Below the pieces are notes generated by a model that was not told where the DNA came from, searched no databases, and worked only from the letters and a program-made list of their open reading frames with translations. The position numbers and the translations under genes are program-made. A DNA stretch of 64,000 nucleotides from contig JAVFKD010000016.1 in assembly GCA_036429605.1 (NCBI GenBank), positions 4,402,001-4,466,000 of the forward strand. Reading direction: 5' to 3'. The stretch comes from Cladobotryum mycophilum. Taxonomy: Eukaryota > Ascomycota > Sordariomycetes > Hypocreales > Hypocreaceae. Of this stretch, positions 1 through 12,736 are shown one piece after another (the stretch's first letter is position 1; every line of letters starts with the position of its first letter).

Positions 1-73
1 GTTCGTGGAGCACTTTGGCGGCACGCGGGAGCATGAGCTTAGGTTGTTTGATGAGGTGGTGACAGACTGGTAA
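1..73 (+). CDS. 3' end of an unidentified protein-coding gene
   Basis: An open frame enters from the left edge, is read from base 2, and ends at a TAA at 71-73 after 23 codons. The tail contains EHFGGTREHELRLFDEVV and ends in Asp-Trp. The mix of charged and hydrophobic residues looks like the end of a real protein and not random sequence. I do not recognise the family. It is convergent with the methyltransferase gene that ends at 491. Confidence 0.5.
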   Translation, partial: FVEHFGGTREHELRLFDEVVTDW

Positions 74-191
74 GAGAGCAACATACTCCCCCTCCATTAT
101 CGCTTGCTTGAAATAATAAATGCTAACCGAGACCTTGAAGGGAAATGAAACGATATATCGAGACGGTATAGAAAGAATAAATGGAACTGTT

Positions 192-234
192 TTGTGTTGT
201 GTTGTGTTGTGTTGTGTTGTGTTGTGTTGTGTTG
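192..234. repeat. TTGTG pentanucleotide microsatellite
   Basis: About nine uninterrupted copies of TTGTG lie in the 3' flank between the partial gene at the left edge and the methyltransferase gene. The rest of 74-490 holds an (AT)n tract near 354-365 and a T17 run at 438-454, with no gene. Confidence 0.9.
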
Positions 235-490
235 AATAGAGATGCATTGTGTTGGAAACATGTTAGAGTTGGATACCAAAAAATGTCGTTTTGAGCTTTA
301 GTATCATTACCCCAGCGTTGGATCCTCATGATGGGGGATCGGTGTCATGCTAAATATATATATATAAAAATACTCATTCTTTTCATACTTCGTGTCTCGT
401 TTGCTGAAAGTTGTCATTTGGAGTGACCCAGCCATGGTGTTTTTTTTTTTTTTTTGCTGTTGTTGTTTTGTTACTGGTCGTTTTGGTGCA

Positions 491-1864
491 CTATGTCATG
501 CTTTCTGAGAGGCTTCTTGGCTGTTGTGAATGTCCTGCAATGTGTGTCAGTCTTCCTAATACATATAATCGTGATGATTGAGATGATTGGGATTCATACA
601 CTTTGATGCAACTCCGCAGCACCGGATTCTCCATCTCTTGCTGAACGCGGGCCAGCAAGGCCTTCGTCTCGTGCTCCTCCCACCCAGCCAGACCAAACAT
701 TCTCAACGGCCAGCTATCAATCCCTACACCATGACACCATGTCAGCTCACAAACTATCAAATAAGTTCAACAAGAGGGACACCCACCACACTCAACCATC
801 TTATTCAACAGCTCGCCCTTTTTGCGAATCAGCGGGTCGCTCCCCCAGCTCCTAACCGGCAACCAGTCCGACCTCTGCCTCAGGCCCTCGGCTCCCAGCT
901 CGAGCAACCAAGGGCCGATCTTGGGCGCGGGATCGAAATCCAGCCCTTGCTCCTTGGAAATGTCGTGAAACAGGATGCCGTACTCTATGCACGCCAGGCC
1001 AGCCACGGCCCTCACCCTCCGGCCGCCCTCCTCGAGGTTCTCCACCGTCTCCGCGCCCGCCGGGTCCGGATCCGCGCCAAACACGAGGGGCGTAATCTCC
1101 GTAAACTCGAGCTGCCCGCCGGGCTTGAGGTGCGCATAGGCCTCGTGCAGGAGGGCCTTCCAGTCCCTGATGCCGCCGCCCACGAGGTTGCGCATGTGGA
1201 TAAAGTCGTACAGCCTGGGCGGCCACTTCTCCGCCGCGTCGGCAATCTCAAACGTCAGGTTGGGGGGCACCTCCTTGGGCAGGTGAAGGCCGCTCAGCTC
1301 GATGCCCAGGACGTCGACGCAGGCGTTTGTCTGCGCCATCTCCACGGCCCAGAAGCCTCCCCCGGAGCCCACGTCCAGGATGTGAAAGGGCGGGGACTCG
1401 GCGGTGAGGCCGTCGAGGGGCAGCTTGGTGAAGGTCAGGGCGCCGCCCAGGACGAGGGTGAAGAGCTCGTGCTGGTACTTTTGGCGGTCGTTTTCCAGCT
1501 TGTCGTTTGGCATGACGATGCGGCCTGAGCCGTGGTAGCTGTGCCCGTAGGCGTAAATAGGCGGGAGGGGGTCCTCGGAGACGGAAGAGTAATTGGATGA
1601 AGAGTCGCTGGCGGAAGCGTCGTCGTCGTCTTCTTCTTCTTCTTCCTCAACCCCTTCAACCTCTTCTTTTTCCACTTCCCCATCCAAAACGGGTTGCTTC
1701 CGCTCCTCACCATTCGCGTCATTCGAGTCATGTCCATTCGAGTCGTGTCCTCCTAATGATTCATCCGCGGCATCCGGATCGGCGTCGTCACTATTATCGC
1801 TGTGGCGCGATCCGTCTCTAGAGCCCATCGCCATGTCGCGGCCGGCGCTCAAGGCTGGAGACAT
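491..1864 (-). CDS. LaeA-like SAM-dependent methyltransferase
   Basis: Two exons, complement(491..723, 787..1864), 436 codons. The 63-nt intron has donor G|GTGGGT, a GCTGAC branch site and acceptor GTGTAG, phase 1; splicing joins the core to a C-terminal part with IDSWPLRMFGLAGWEE, typical of LaeA-like proteins. The first ~100 residues are acidic and Ser/Asp-rich with a run of Glu/Asp, probably disordered. The class I methyltransferase fold follows: motif I ILDVGSGGGFWAVEMA, then LGIELSG, FIHMRNL and LKPGGQLEFTE. A GTG lies in frame 12 bases upstream, but ATG at 1864 is preferred. Proteins of this family bind S-adenosylmethionine, and many affect secondary metabolism or development; the substrate is unknown. 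It is not LaeA itself as far as I can tell. Confidence 0.85.
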
Positions 1865-4800
1865 TGTTTCACTCACCAGAAACCCGATTTGCGCCTCTTC
1901 GCTCTCACTTCTCCTTTGCCCCCTCTTTAGCCTCTCTCTCTCTCTCTCTCCTCAATGAATTTTTTTTTTCACTTTCCGAGCCCTTTCTTGCTCCCAGTCT
2001 CTTTCTCTTTCTCACTCAAGTGCTTCACTTGCGTCTCAAGAAATTAAAAAAGAAGAAGAAAACCCAAATAAAAAAATGGAGGCGTAAAAAGATGCGTCTT
2101 ATCTATTTTCAGAGTTGGTGTCAATCTGACAGGCTGCTCCACACAAGGCTTGAGTGAGTGGGTGACTGATGAGTGAGGTGAGACTTGTTTGCGGACCAAA
2201 TGGACCAGAACGTGTTAGGAAAGGCTTAGTTTGGCGTTGATTGGAAAGGGAAATTGGGAGAAAAAGACAGGAAAAAGGTCTGGCTTTTTTTGTCCCCTCC
2301 CACGTGGCAAAACATGGGATTTGGGGGGGCCCTCTGACAAGTTTGTGTGACCGGGGTTTGAAGGGGGTGGTGGTGAGGGGTGGTGTTGGTGTTGGTGTTG
2401 GTGGAGGGGGAGATGAGGGGAGGTGATACAAGAGAGGGGGAGGGGGATAAAGAGAAGAACAGGCAAAGAAGGAAAAGGAAAAGGAAAAAGAAGAGAAGAG
2501 AATAGAAAACAAGAAGAGGAATAGAAGAAATAGAAAAGGAAAATATGTGGGTTAATACCTCAGTCAATAGAAAACACTTCTTTTTTCCCCCGCAAATATT
2601 CCGTTGGGGGGGGTATTGAGACGAAGAGGAAGAGGAGGAGGAGGAGGAGGATGGATTGATTAAAGTAAGTACCCAAAAACAAGTGAAGATGAAGAAAAAG
2701 ATGAAGAATGAAAAGAAGATGAAAAAGGTGATGATGAAGAAAGAAAGAAAAGGACCCAGATCTGAATTGATTCAGGTACCAACGATGGAATCAGTTGTCT
2801 TGCACCCGTATTTATTCTCTCCCCCTCGGCTTCTCTCAGACAGACTGAAGGGGAAATAAAACTGGGGTTATAAGACAAAAGTAGACAACAGGCACACGCG
2901 CACACACACACACTCCAGAGAGCCAAGACGAGACAAGAGACGAGAGACGAGAGACAAGAAGAAGAAGAAGAAGAAAAGCCCTTGATGCATGCGTCCTCTC
3001 CTTCATATGTACTATATGTAGGTAGGTAGGCTCTGTCTGTACTGTGTGTACTCTGTATGTACTCTGTACTCTGTACTCTGTAGGCAAGGTAATATCCAGC
3101 AAATATGTGTCACACACCAAGCTTCGTTTTATTTCGTTTCGTTTCGTTTCGTTCCGTGTGATATGATGTGATGTGATGGATAATATGTCCGAAAGTCCTT
3201 TTGTTCTTCTTTTTTTTGGGGGCCTCACTCACTCGCTCACCACTCGGAAAACAAGAAGCCGCTCGGGAAAGGGCTTTAAATAGCCCTCACTCATCAATCT
3301 CCCTCTCACGCTCTCTCTCACTCTCTGTCCCTCTTCATCACGTTCGGCAAAATGGCCCATTTCCTTCAATTGCATTGGATGCTTTTTGGCTTTGGCTTTG
3401 CATACCTAGAATAGGGATAGGGTAAACAGAGCCCATGGACGCCTCCACCACCTTGACGGGCATTCGGACCAAAAGATGGGAACTCTCAGACTCCATCCAT
3501 CCATATCGAGTCGCCTCCATTCTATTGTATCCTCTCAATCCTCCTACTTGCTAGACTACAGTGCTTCCCCCAACAGAGAGGGCCCAAGCCAAGGAATGAA
3601 ATTCTTACAACCACAACCACAACCACAACGCAACAAACAACACAACAAATAACAAAATAACCTACCAAAGTAGGCAACATACCATAAATAATAATAACAG
3701 ACCGAAAGAAGAAAGAAGAAAGAAGAAGAAAAACAATGCTCTCTGTTTCAATCTCCCCCTCATCGGAGCAATCCATCAACCTCGTAATACCTACCGGACA
3801 AACACCAAAAAAAAAACCCACTCAAAAAAGAACGCGAATGCATCCCCTACTAGGTATCCAACCACAGCCGCAGAAACCAGGCATAGGCCTACAGGACCAA
3901 TGCAGGCACTGCATTGCATAACACGGCGCCCAATCCCACTGGCCACCTTCTCCTAGCTCATTGGCTCGGTCGCGCTACGGACAATGCCCACTTGCGTGCG
4001 TGTTGCCCCTGGACAGGGTCTCGATCTCCCTCTGCTTTGGTCTCTTCGTCTTCTTCTTCCACTTCTTCTGCTTCTACTTCTCCAATGCTTCAGTCTTGGT
4101 TAATTCGACTTGCCTTTCAAGGGTGGGTGGCGCGCATCCATGCCTTATGGATGGATCAGCCGTGCATTCATCCATGCAATGCATCAGTAGCAGCAGCCAT
4201 GTTCATAACCCATTTCCATCCCCCCCCCAATACGCAACAGGAAAACCAAGGTGTGGTGGTCCCTCCCTACATCCTACATCATACAAACAATGCGAGTGAT
4301 TCGTCCAGAAAAGAAAAGAAAAAAGTCATGCCATTTCCTACACACACACTCTAAAAAATCTGCGCATAAGATTTCAACCTCCAGTCGTTTTCTTCTCACA
4401 CACACACACTCTCTCTCTTCCTGCATTGTTTCTTCCTGCATCTCCTGCAAAGTATATACTTGTTAATACTACAATCATATTATAACGGGGCCCTTTCCTT
4501 TTCATCAACCTATAGCGGCCACGCCCTTTCGTCCTGACATATCCCAAAAACCCGCCAAGAAAGCCCCCCAATTCCACACAGGACATTCCGCAACACACAC
4601 ATACACACGCACGCATACCTCGTATATACGCACATACTCCATTGAATCAAGTTGCAACGTCCCCATCCCTATGCCTCCCTTCCCTTCCCTCCCCTTCCCT
4701 TCCGTGCCGCTCATTTCTTACAAAGCAGAAGCAAAAAGCAAAGTTATCCCGCCTCACACCATCCCGTCGTAATCCCATTCACTCGTCATAGCCCCCCAAC

Positions 4801-5232
4801 CTCACCACTCACCACTCACCATGACATATTTCGAGGTCGATCATCAGTCACCGCCACCGCCAACCTCGGATATCATAAAATAAGATAACAATAATAATAA
4901 TAATAGAAAAAGGGGACAACAAAACAGCAACATCGTACGGTCATTGCTGACCTGGCAAAAGAACAACATCCATAATCTCATCCCATCCCACCATCCCACC
5001 ATCCACAGTTCATCCATCCATCCGTAGTGGACCTCCCTCTACATGTGCTCATCACCCTCCTAGACAAAGACACGCATACCAAGAAGAAAAAAGATCCATT
5101 CGCATTACTACGCACTTGGTCATCCTCGTTACATACACCATCTGCTCATACATAAAGAGGCCTTGAATCACCTCTGTACGCACTACTCACTCGCTCACTC
5201 ATATGAAAGCACACAACTATCCATCTACCCAT

Positions 5233-5270
5233 CTATCTATCCATCCATCCATCCATCCATCCATCCATCC
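5233..5270. repeat. CATC tetranucleotide microsatellite
   Basis: Tandem ATCC/CATC units, first degenerate (ATCT) and then perfect for about eight copies, in the intergenic region downstream of the otubain gene. Confidence 0.9.
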
Positions 5271-5741
5271 AATATTTCATTCCTTCTCTACTCAGAGTCC
5301 TCAACACTCACATCATCCCTCATCCCCATTCCTCATCACACGCCCGTCATTCATCATCATGGAAAAATAAAAGTTTGCCACAAACACGGCCCGTCCCGAA
5401 AGACGCCCTTCAATTTACGATTCATCGCCACTCATGGCTATTCTAAGCGCTCACCCTCCAACACACGCGATACCACCCTCTTGCATCAACCACACATAAA
5501 GGAGGGGGGGGGGGGGGGCGAAAAGGAAGCAAATAAGAAAAACAGCACATCTCATTCTCGTACAGTATCATGACAAAAGGGAAAAAAATTGTAATAATTA
5601 TATCCCCCAAACGCCGATGCTATGACGTATCAGCCTTTTCCTAGAACCATCCTCATTTGCCCTCCAAGACTCCTTCAAGCGCAGACGAAATTCCCCGTTT
5701 CATATTCATATACCGCAAAGGACAAAAGGAAAAAGAAAGAC

Positions 5742-5742
5742 A

Positions 5743-5782
<40 letters not shown>

Positions 5783-5784
5783 AA
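5742..5784. repeat. GAAA tetranucleotide microsatellite
   Basis: About ten perfect copies of GAAA in a purine-rich tract. It lies about 430 bases past the stop codon of the otubain gene, probably in its 3' flank. Confidence 0.9.
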
Positions 5785-6209
5785 TGAGGCTCTCCTCCGC
5801 TTCATTCATGGCAGATCAAAACCATCCTTCGACATAATGTAGCATAACTTCCAACCCGGGACCGAGAGGGGGCATGGTGTTCCTCTCCACTCCTAATGCA
5901 GGGCCCCAACATGCAAACAATCCCAAATAACAAAATGCGAAAAGCGTAAAAACCCGTCTGTTGCTGATATCTGTTGCCTCATCCCCTGCAGTCTATTGTA
6001 TAAAAATAATGCTTTGCCCTGGCTAGCCGTCGCCGGCTTAATGGGGTGTCTCCGTATAAATCATTCAATGGAAATCATCAAAATCCTCCGATTCATAGGA
6101 GGCAAGGTCCAGCGGGCCCTGAAAGACCCGCAAGTGATGTTGTGGGTTGTTGAGATGCCACTTGTTTGGTGGCCCAAAAAAAATTACTACCGCCCCTTCA
6201 CCCGACGAG

Positions 6210-8387
6210 CTAGTAGCCCTTTTTCGACTTCCCCTTTCGCGTCTCGAAATCATCGTCTGGGGACCATTCCTCCGGGTGGAAATCAGGGTTGCCAAAGTGC
6301 GCTCTGTTCCATATGCTGTTCTTGAATGTGCTCGTCTGAACGTTGAATGTCGGTTCTAGAAAGCCATGCCTGACATCATCCTGCGAATTATCATGAATCA
6401 TGTATTGCACATGAGTAAACCGGATGGGATAGCCTGCCGATGCAGCAAGAGGCTGGCTCGGGACGACAGCAGCGGGAGCATGAGTGCTGCCTATGTTTGA
6501 AGCAGAGGTGGCCATATTAGGTGGGCTGGATGCCAGCGGCGTGCTGGGTGTCGCGGGTTGTGCCGCAACTACCGGAGGCTGTGGTTGAGGGGGCGCCGGA
6601 GCTTGGACCGGCAGAGGATCGGAGAACTGTGGCATCCAGGGACTGTTTTGCTGCACAGGCGAAAAGGCGTCCCCAATCGTACTCCCCGGTGACGCTGGTG
6701 AGCCAAGTCCGCCCAGGCTACCCAAGCCAGATAGCCCTCCACCAAAGCCCCCTGGGATCATGGAAAGAATGTTCAGGTCTGCCGTGGAAAATGCCGCCAG
6801 GCCCATGGTACTTGTAATGTTGAGGTTGCTTGTGAAGCCATCGACGCGGTTAACCTGTAGCGATACCGGGGCCACAGGGGCAGAGATGGGGAGGGGAGGT
6901 GGCGGTGGAGCAAGGTAGAGGATGTCGTAGTGGTCGGGACGATACAAGAGGTATATGGTAGGGCCGAGCTCTGCCGGGCTCTGTTGATTCGTCTCCTCGG
7001 GGAAACGATAGCGATTCACCTGAGCGCCGGGGCTTCGGTCAAGATACGCAATCTCCAGCACAAAGTCGATGGGTTTGAGAAGAATGTTGGTCAAGGCGAC
7101 GATGCCGAGCTGCTCAATCTCACGATTCACAATCTCAATGGATTGGCTGCAGTAAAGGGGGATGCCCTGTCCATCCTGAAGGAACGACTCGAACCTGGCA
7201 GCATTGGCTTTCAGATAGGTGGCGGCCAGAAGACGGAAATAATAGATAAGACTACCCTCGACCGACTTGTCGTTCCACCGCCGGTAAAGGATGACCTGGG
7301 CCATTCCGGGGTTTGTGGCGTGGGGGGCCAGATCTCTCAGTAGACCAATGGCCTCATCCGCAAAGTCCTCATAGTAGGCGTAGCCACCGATTCTCCCCAG
7401 CATATGGTTAAGACTCATAAGACGAGCCACCTCGCCTTCAATTCGATCCCGATCGCCGAGTTCAATCAACTTTTCATAGTAGGAAAACCCAATGGCTACA
7501 GTTGTTAGTCCAAGATGCGAGGAGAGGGGGTGGGGGTGAGGATGCATATTGTATTGGGGGCCAAAGTCTCACCTCTCCAGCCACAATTGCCATCTCCTTG
7601 GATCGGGCGGTAATGGGAGTATGTTTGAGGAAGTGCCTAGAAATTGGAACAGAAAAGGGTCAGCATCGAGAGAATTTGGGTGGTTGTTTGTTGTTGTTGT
7701 TATTGCTGTTGTTCCGTGGCGATTGGGGTTGTTATTTCTTCGCGGGTGAACGAACCATTGTCTTTTGAACGTAGGTGTCTTCGGCTTTTGCGTATTCTTG
7801 GGTAATGGCATTGCTCGAGGTCTTTTCTCCGACCAAGGGGCCCTGCAAAAGTTGATTGTCAGCAAGAAGAGTCATTTCCATACAGGCATGCAACGCATTG
7901 GCTCGCAAGAAGGGAGGGCGCGAGAGCAACGCAGGGTTCGGAGCGACAGAGTGGTTTGTGGTTTGTGGTTTGCGGTGTGTGCATCTGTGGGGAGACACGA
8001 CATGCGGGTTGGTTTGCGACGCACCTCGAGAACAGGCTGGTAGTCTCTAGCAGCAGCCTGCTGAGCGGCCACGCTATGCGGGTTCGGCTCTTGTTCCTCC
8101 ATCTTGATGTTTGGACTGCTTCCTTGGTCGAGATCGAGTCGTCGTGGCTGCTGGTCCATGTCGTGTGCGCCGTGGAGTTGCGCTGGAGAAGGTGATGTCT
8201 GCTGCTGCTGCGAGCTGGAGCCGGAGGTGTATGGCGGACAGAGAGCGCCAGTAGGACCCGTGATCGCTCCTCCGCCGCCGCCTCCTCCAGTGGAAAAGAG
8301 GAAGCCAAGGTCGTGTGTCGGGACTATGCCATAGGATAGAGTCGGAAAATAGGAAGTGGCGAAAGGAGCGGGTTGAGGCTGGAACAT
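6210..8387 (-). CDS. Otubain-family deubiquitinase (peptidase C65)
   Basis: Four exons, complement(6210..7495, 7573..7636, 7756..7842, 8025..8387), 599 residues. Otubains are cysteine proteases that remove ubiquitin from proteins in cytosol and nucleus. After a Gln/Pro-rich N-terminus, GPLVGEKTSSNAITQEYAKA matches the conserved segment before the catalytic loop. Exon 3 carries the loop GDGNCGWR (Asp165, Cys168), and the intron after it (phase 1) splits the motif just before the Ala. Exon 4 has the helix GSLIYYFRLLAATYLK and the catalytic histidine in YRPDHYDILYL (His360). A long Pro/Ala/Gly-rich linker and a C-terminal segment with FHPEEWSPDDDFE follow, making it about twice the length of animal OTUB1. 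The donor at 7755 is the weak GTTCGT. All catalytic residues are present, so it should be active. Confidence 0.93.
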
Positions 8388-9360
8388 GCCTCTTCGCGGT
8401 GTTGCGAAAGGAGAGAGGTTTTTAAGAGTAAGAAGACTGGAGACGGGACTGAAGCAGATGGATGTATGGATCTGGATGCCCAGTGAATCAAGTTGCGGTG
8501 CGCTGTTACTGCTGTGCCTGCGATTGACAGGGCGCTCGTTGGAGTGCAGCGCAGTGCAGTGCAGTGCAGTGCAGGCTGTAACGAGTAGTGGTCACAGTGG
8601 TGTCGGTTAGTGGATGATGTGGTTGGCGTAGTGGTTGGCGTAGTGGATGGCGGTAGTGGTGATGGTGGTGGTGGTGGTGGTGATGGTGGTGAGTGTTCCA
8701 GCGGTGTTGTTAGTGGTTGGTAAGTAGGTTGCCAGTGGTTGATTGTTGTTGGTGGAAGCTTGTGGAGGAGAAACAAAAAGAGAGCGCAAAAAAAAAAAAA
8801 TACAAAGAAAAAGGTCCCAAAAATTGGGGGTCACTACAAGGTATGGATCTTTTTTTTTCTTCGGGTGCAGAGGATCCAAGAATCCTGGAGGAGACCTGGA
8901 GAAGAAACGGACGGATGATGGATGATGGGACGGATGGGACGTGGACGACACGGGCGGGCGAGCGAGCGCTGCAGTTTAGCGGCGGTAGTAGCGGTAGAGC
9001 CACTGGCCGTGCTGCTGGAACGAGCTAGGAAGTTCAAAGTTAGGAGAACAAGAAGAACTAGACCCCCCCTAAACCGATCCTAGGCTGGGCTGGTCTGGTG
9101 TGGTCTGGTGTGGTCTGGGTGCTGTGTGCTCTGCTGTGTGCTCTGCTGTGCTGTGCTATGCTCTATGTATGCTGTCCGTGTCTGGTCTGGTCTGGTCCTA
9201 GGCCAAGGAGGTATTAGGTGAGGAGGTAGGTAAGATACAGTAGGCAAGCAGCAAGGTGCTCCGTAAGGTAAGGTAGGTGTAGATGTATTATACGGTCTTG
9301 GTGTGTGGTCCAGTTGTCTCTGGGCGGAGCGGAGGTTGCAGTGGGAACCTGCAGTAAAAA

Positions 9361-9383
9361 AGAGAGAGAGAGAGAGAGAGAGA
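9361..9383. repeat. GA dinucleotide microsatellite
   Basis: About eleven perfect GA units in the gene-poor region upstream of the otubain gene. Confidence 0.9.
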
Positions 9384-10189
9384 GGTGGTGAAGTGACGGG
9401 GAGGTAAAGTACAAGTACCTGACCTGTACTACCAAGTCATGCACTGTGAGGTAGCGGCAAGCAGCGGGAAGGGTTTAGTGGTGGTAATAGCCTGGGCTGG
9501 GCGTAGGTAAGAAACGGAGCAGACTCCGTACGAGGCAGCACGAGGCGGTGGCCCTGGGGGGTGACGGGCTCCGGCAGATTAGCGAGTTTGCGCCTTGATA
9601 CTGCATACAGTGTTAGCCAATCTAACACGGTATACACAGGCAACCAAAGTACCCGGTAGGTAATAAGAGGTAGCAACAGCAGCAGCAGCAGCAACAGTAG
9701 CAGCAGCAGCAGCAGTAGTAGTAAGAGGACGGGAAGTTATGCCATGTCCAGGTCAGGCCATGATGAAAGCACAGGCACAAGGCGATACAACGTACCTCGT
9801 CCAGCTGCCGTTCAGCTGATAGCTCTAGAGTGCTTTTTCTGATGGATGTTTTTTTGTATGGAACCACCCTGTTTGGTGTAGGTACTGGGTAGTACAGCGT
9901 CTGAACCCAAGAGTTCGGTCTGGGTTCTCGTCTGTGTCTCTCTTGAGTTGCAGTGAGAGGAATGAAGAAAAGAAAAAGAAAAGAAGAGGGAAAGAAAAGA
10001 GGGAAGATGCAGTACTAGATGTAGTAGCAGAAGTAAGAAGAGGAGGAGGAGGAGGAGGAGGAGGAGACGCACAGTAGAAGAAGTACTCGGTAGAGGAAGA
10101 GGAAGCGGCAGAAGCAGAAGCAGAAGAACAAGTAGAACAAGTACAAAAAAGGTCCGTGTCCTTGTGCGTCTAATAATCGAGCCTTGAAG

Positions 10190-10226
10190 GATACATACAT
10201 ACATACATACATACATACATACATAC
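10190..10226. repeat. ATAC tetranucleotide microsatellite
   Basis: Nine near-perfect ATAC units. Another degenerate ACATACAC stretch occurs near 10.38-10.45 kb. Confidence 0.9.
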
Positions 10227-12395
10227 ACAGATACCTTACCTTTGATCTTGGTATTCCCGCAACACTGTTTCTTCAACGACTGAGTAAGAGACTGAGGCAC
10301 TGAGAGTGGTAGACTGACACACGCACACACACGCACACCTGCTGACCCAGATCAACCTGTTCAAGACCTTTGATCCAGTGTACATACATACACACACATA
10401 CACCCTTACACCCATACCTACATCCATACTACTTACTTGTACATACATATCCCGGATGACCAACTGCAGACTAGAGAGATAGATCCCAGGCAGAACAGAG
10501 GAGACACCGGACCAGACCAGACCAAACCAGACTACACCAACCCAGGCCAGACCAGGCCAGGCCAGGGTAGGGTCAAGGTCAGGTCAGGGCACTGCAGTTG
10601 GTGGAGGTTTTATCGAGGCACCTACTTGACCTGACCTGACCTGACCTGACTTGACCTGGCCTGGCGGGCTCTTTTGCTGGGCGGGCTGCTTGCCGCTTCT
10701 GCTCTGTTGGTGTGTGTGCGTGTGTGTGTGTGTGTGTCCTGTCTTTTCTGTTCTTCCTCTGCTGGATGGAACCATGTAGGTACCTGTACATGTCCGTGTA
10801 CTTGCCTCAAAAGCATACTACAGCCACAAGACTCAGATGTACAGACGGAGTCCTGGTTCCGGCCCACTAAACGCGTTTCCCGTTCCCCCGGAACGATTTT
10901 TAGTTGGGGGCCCTTTTTTCTTTTCTTTTCTTGTTTTGACCATGATGGATCCATCATCATCATCATCATGAATATGATCGTTTAAGCGATGATGATGATA
11001 ATAGTAATGGTATCCATATTGATATGGGACGGATGGAGAAATGAAGAGTAAAGAAAGAAAAAGAAAAATTGGTAATGATGGGGGAAATGGTAATGCCGAT
11101 GATGATGATGATGAATAATTGTATTGTGGATATTCTTCTTCTTGTTTATCATTCTATTTTCTTTCTCCTTCTCCTTTCTATCGGTCGGTGAGATGGGGGA
11201 TAACAGCCTCCTGGCCAACACGGAGTATTGGTAGAATGGGAATACATAGTACACACCAGGTTTGTGTAAGTATGGATATCCAATAACCTACCTACCTACC
11301 TTGCCCCGTTGCCGAGATAATGTGCCGCCTCCCTCGTATTGATGAGGAATTATACCTCTTAGTGGTACGTACTCCGTGTGCATGTACGTGTTATGTATGG
11401 CTTCAATAATCAGAGTGCGACTTTTTCTTTTCTTCTCACACTCTTACGGAAATACCTTCTTACTCTCTCTTACCTTTACGGAGTACACTCACGCAACACT
11501 ATGCCAAGTTCAGTCCCCCTCCCAGTCCCGGGCGCGGCGCGAACGAGGCGGGCCGTGTGCAAGACGATTGGACAAGGATCCATATGATCTGGCCTGGCCT
11601 GGCCTGGGCTTGTTAGGGTACGGCTGAGAGAATAGTAAAAAATCTCAAGTTTTAGCAAGGAAGAAGGGGGGTCAGAGGGCGTATCAAACAAAATGCAATC
11701 ATATCATCAAGGCAAAAAGAAGAAGAAAAAACCCGTCTGTCGGCTATCGCCCTTCTCACGAGACAGATTGCCAGTCTTCCGAGTGGAAAGACAAGGGTGT
11801 TTGGTTCGAGAAGGACTGGAGACCCCCCCCCTAGGGAAAAACGGTCAGAGTCAATCAAAATTGCGCGCGTTACATGGCGAACAACAAACCAAACAACAGA
11901 CCAAATTTGCATAGGTAGGCAAAACACACACGGAGCAAGATGGAGAGACACAAGAGACAATAGACTGAGAGACAAGAGACAAAAACACACCCGGTGCGAG
12001 TAAGGGACCTGCCTGGCCCTGGGCTGGGCTGGCTGGACTAGACTTGGACTGTGTAAACGGGGACTGTGGACGGGGGAGGACGAGGATGAAGCGTTGGATC
12101 GATGGCCTAGCATCGTTCGTTCGTCTCGCTCGCCTACGCCTGATACTGCTGCTGCTTGGCCTGGTCCCTCCCTCCCCCTCTCTTGCTGGCTCGTCCGTTG
12201 GCAAAAAGGCAAAGAACGGTGAGCGAAACAGCCCGCCCCAGCCCGTGATCGTCGCTGAGGTGAGCCCCGGGTGGGTTCAAAATGGTCCCATGGGATACCA
12301 TACCATGGATCCTCAATGGACGGATTCGCCATGCTAATCCTCCAGCCTTAGTTAATGGACGAACCTTTTATCGGCCGGACCTTTGACCCTCTCTT

Positions 12396-12399
<4 letters not shown>

Positions 12400-12439
<40 letters not shown>
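12400..12439. repeat. CT dinucleotide microsatellite
   Basis: About twenty uninterrupted CT units, the longest perfect dinucleotide tract in the window. It is a likely polymorphic site and possibly a region of unusual DNA structure. Confidence 0.95.
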
Positions 12440-12442
<3 letters not shown>

Positions 12443-12712
12443 AGCAACCAGTCCAAACCAAGTCCAGGTCGGGTCCTGTGCTAAAAGCATGGGCCCGCCG
12501 TTCCGCTGCAGACCATGGACAACTGTTTTTTTCTTTTTCTTTTCTTTCATGCAATGGGCTGAGGGCGCTATGTCCATATACTTACCATGTACAATAGGGC
12601 TACATAGATTACTTCTACTGTTGTATGGGGAGATCCGAGAGTGAAAGACGGACGTAGGGCAAAGGAAACGCAAGGGAGAGCGCCCGCGCATGTCTGGTCT
12701 GGCTGCTGCCCG

Positions 12713-12736
12713 GCATCATCATCATCATCATCATCA
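12713..12736. repeat. ATC trinucleotide microsatellite
   Basis: Eight perfect ATC units in the gene-poor region. Confidence 0.9.

Larger units (their letters stand above)
1865..6209. other. 4.3-kb intergenic region, low-complexity rich
   Basis: I see no convincing gene on either strand. The sequence is strongly strand-biased: CT-rich near 1.9-2.0 kb, GA-rich at 2.4-2.8 kb, C-rich from 3.3 to 5.6 kb. It is full of short repeats (CTCTGTA near 3.06 kb, GTTTC near 3.14 kb, CAACCA near 3.61 kb). Open frames here are low-complexity artefacts. It must contain the promoter and leader of the methyltransferase gene at its left end and the 3' UTR of the otubain gene at its right end. Confidence 0.7.

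Noticed and set aside
587..1528. 313-codon plus-strand open frame
   Set aside because: It is antisense to the GC-rich methyltransferase exon; the methyltransferase frame carries the conserved motifs and a good splice site.
3736..5573. Several 60-150-codon frames rich in Ser, His, Pro or Thr
   Set aside because: They follow C-rich simple sequence (CATC, CAACCA, CACTC repeats) and show no conserved pattern or splice-linked extension.
5233..12736. Regular short repeats considered as a CRISPR array or tandem satellite
   Set aside because: Units are 2-5 bases with no spacers; these are microsatellites in a fungal genome.
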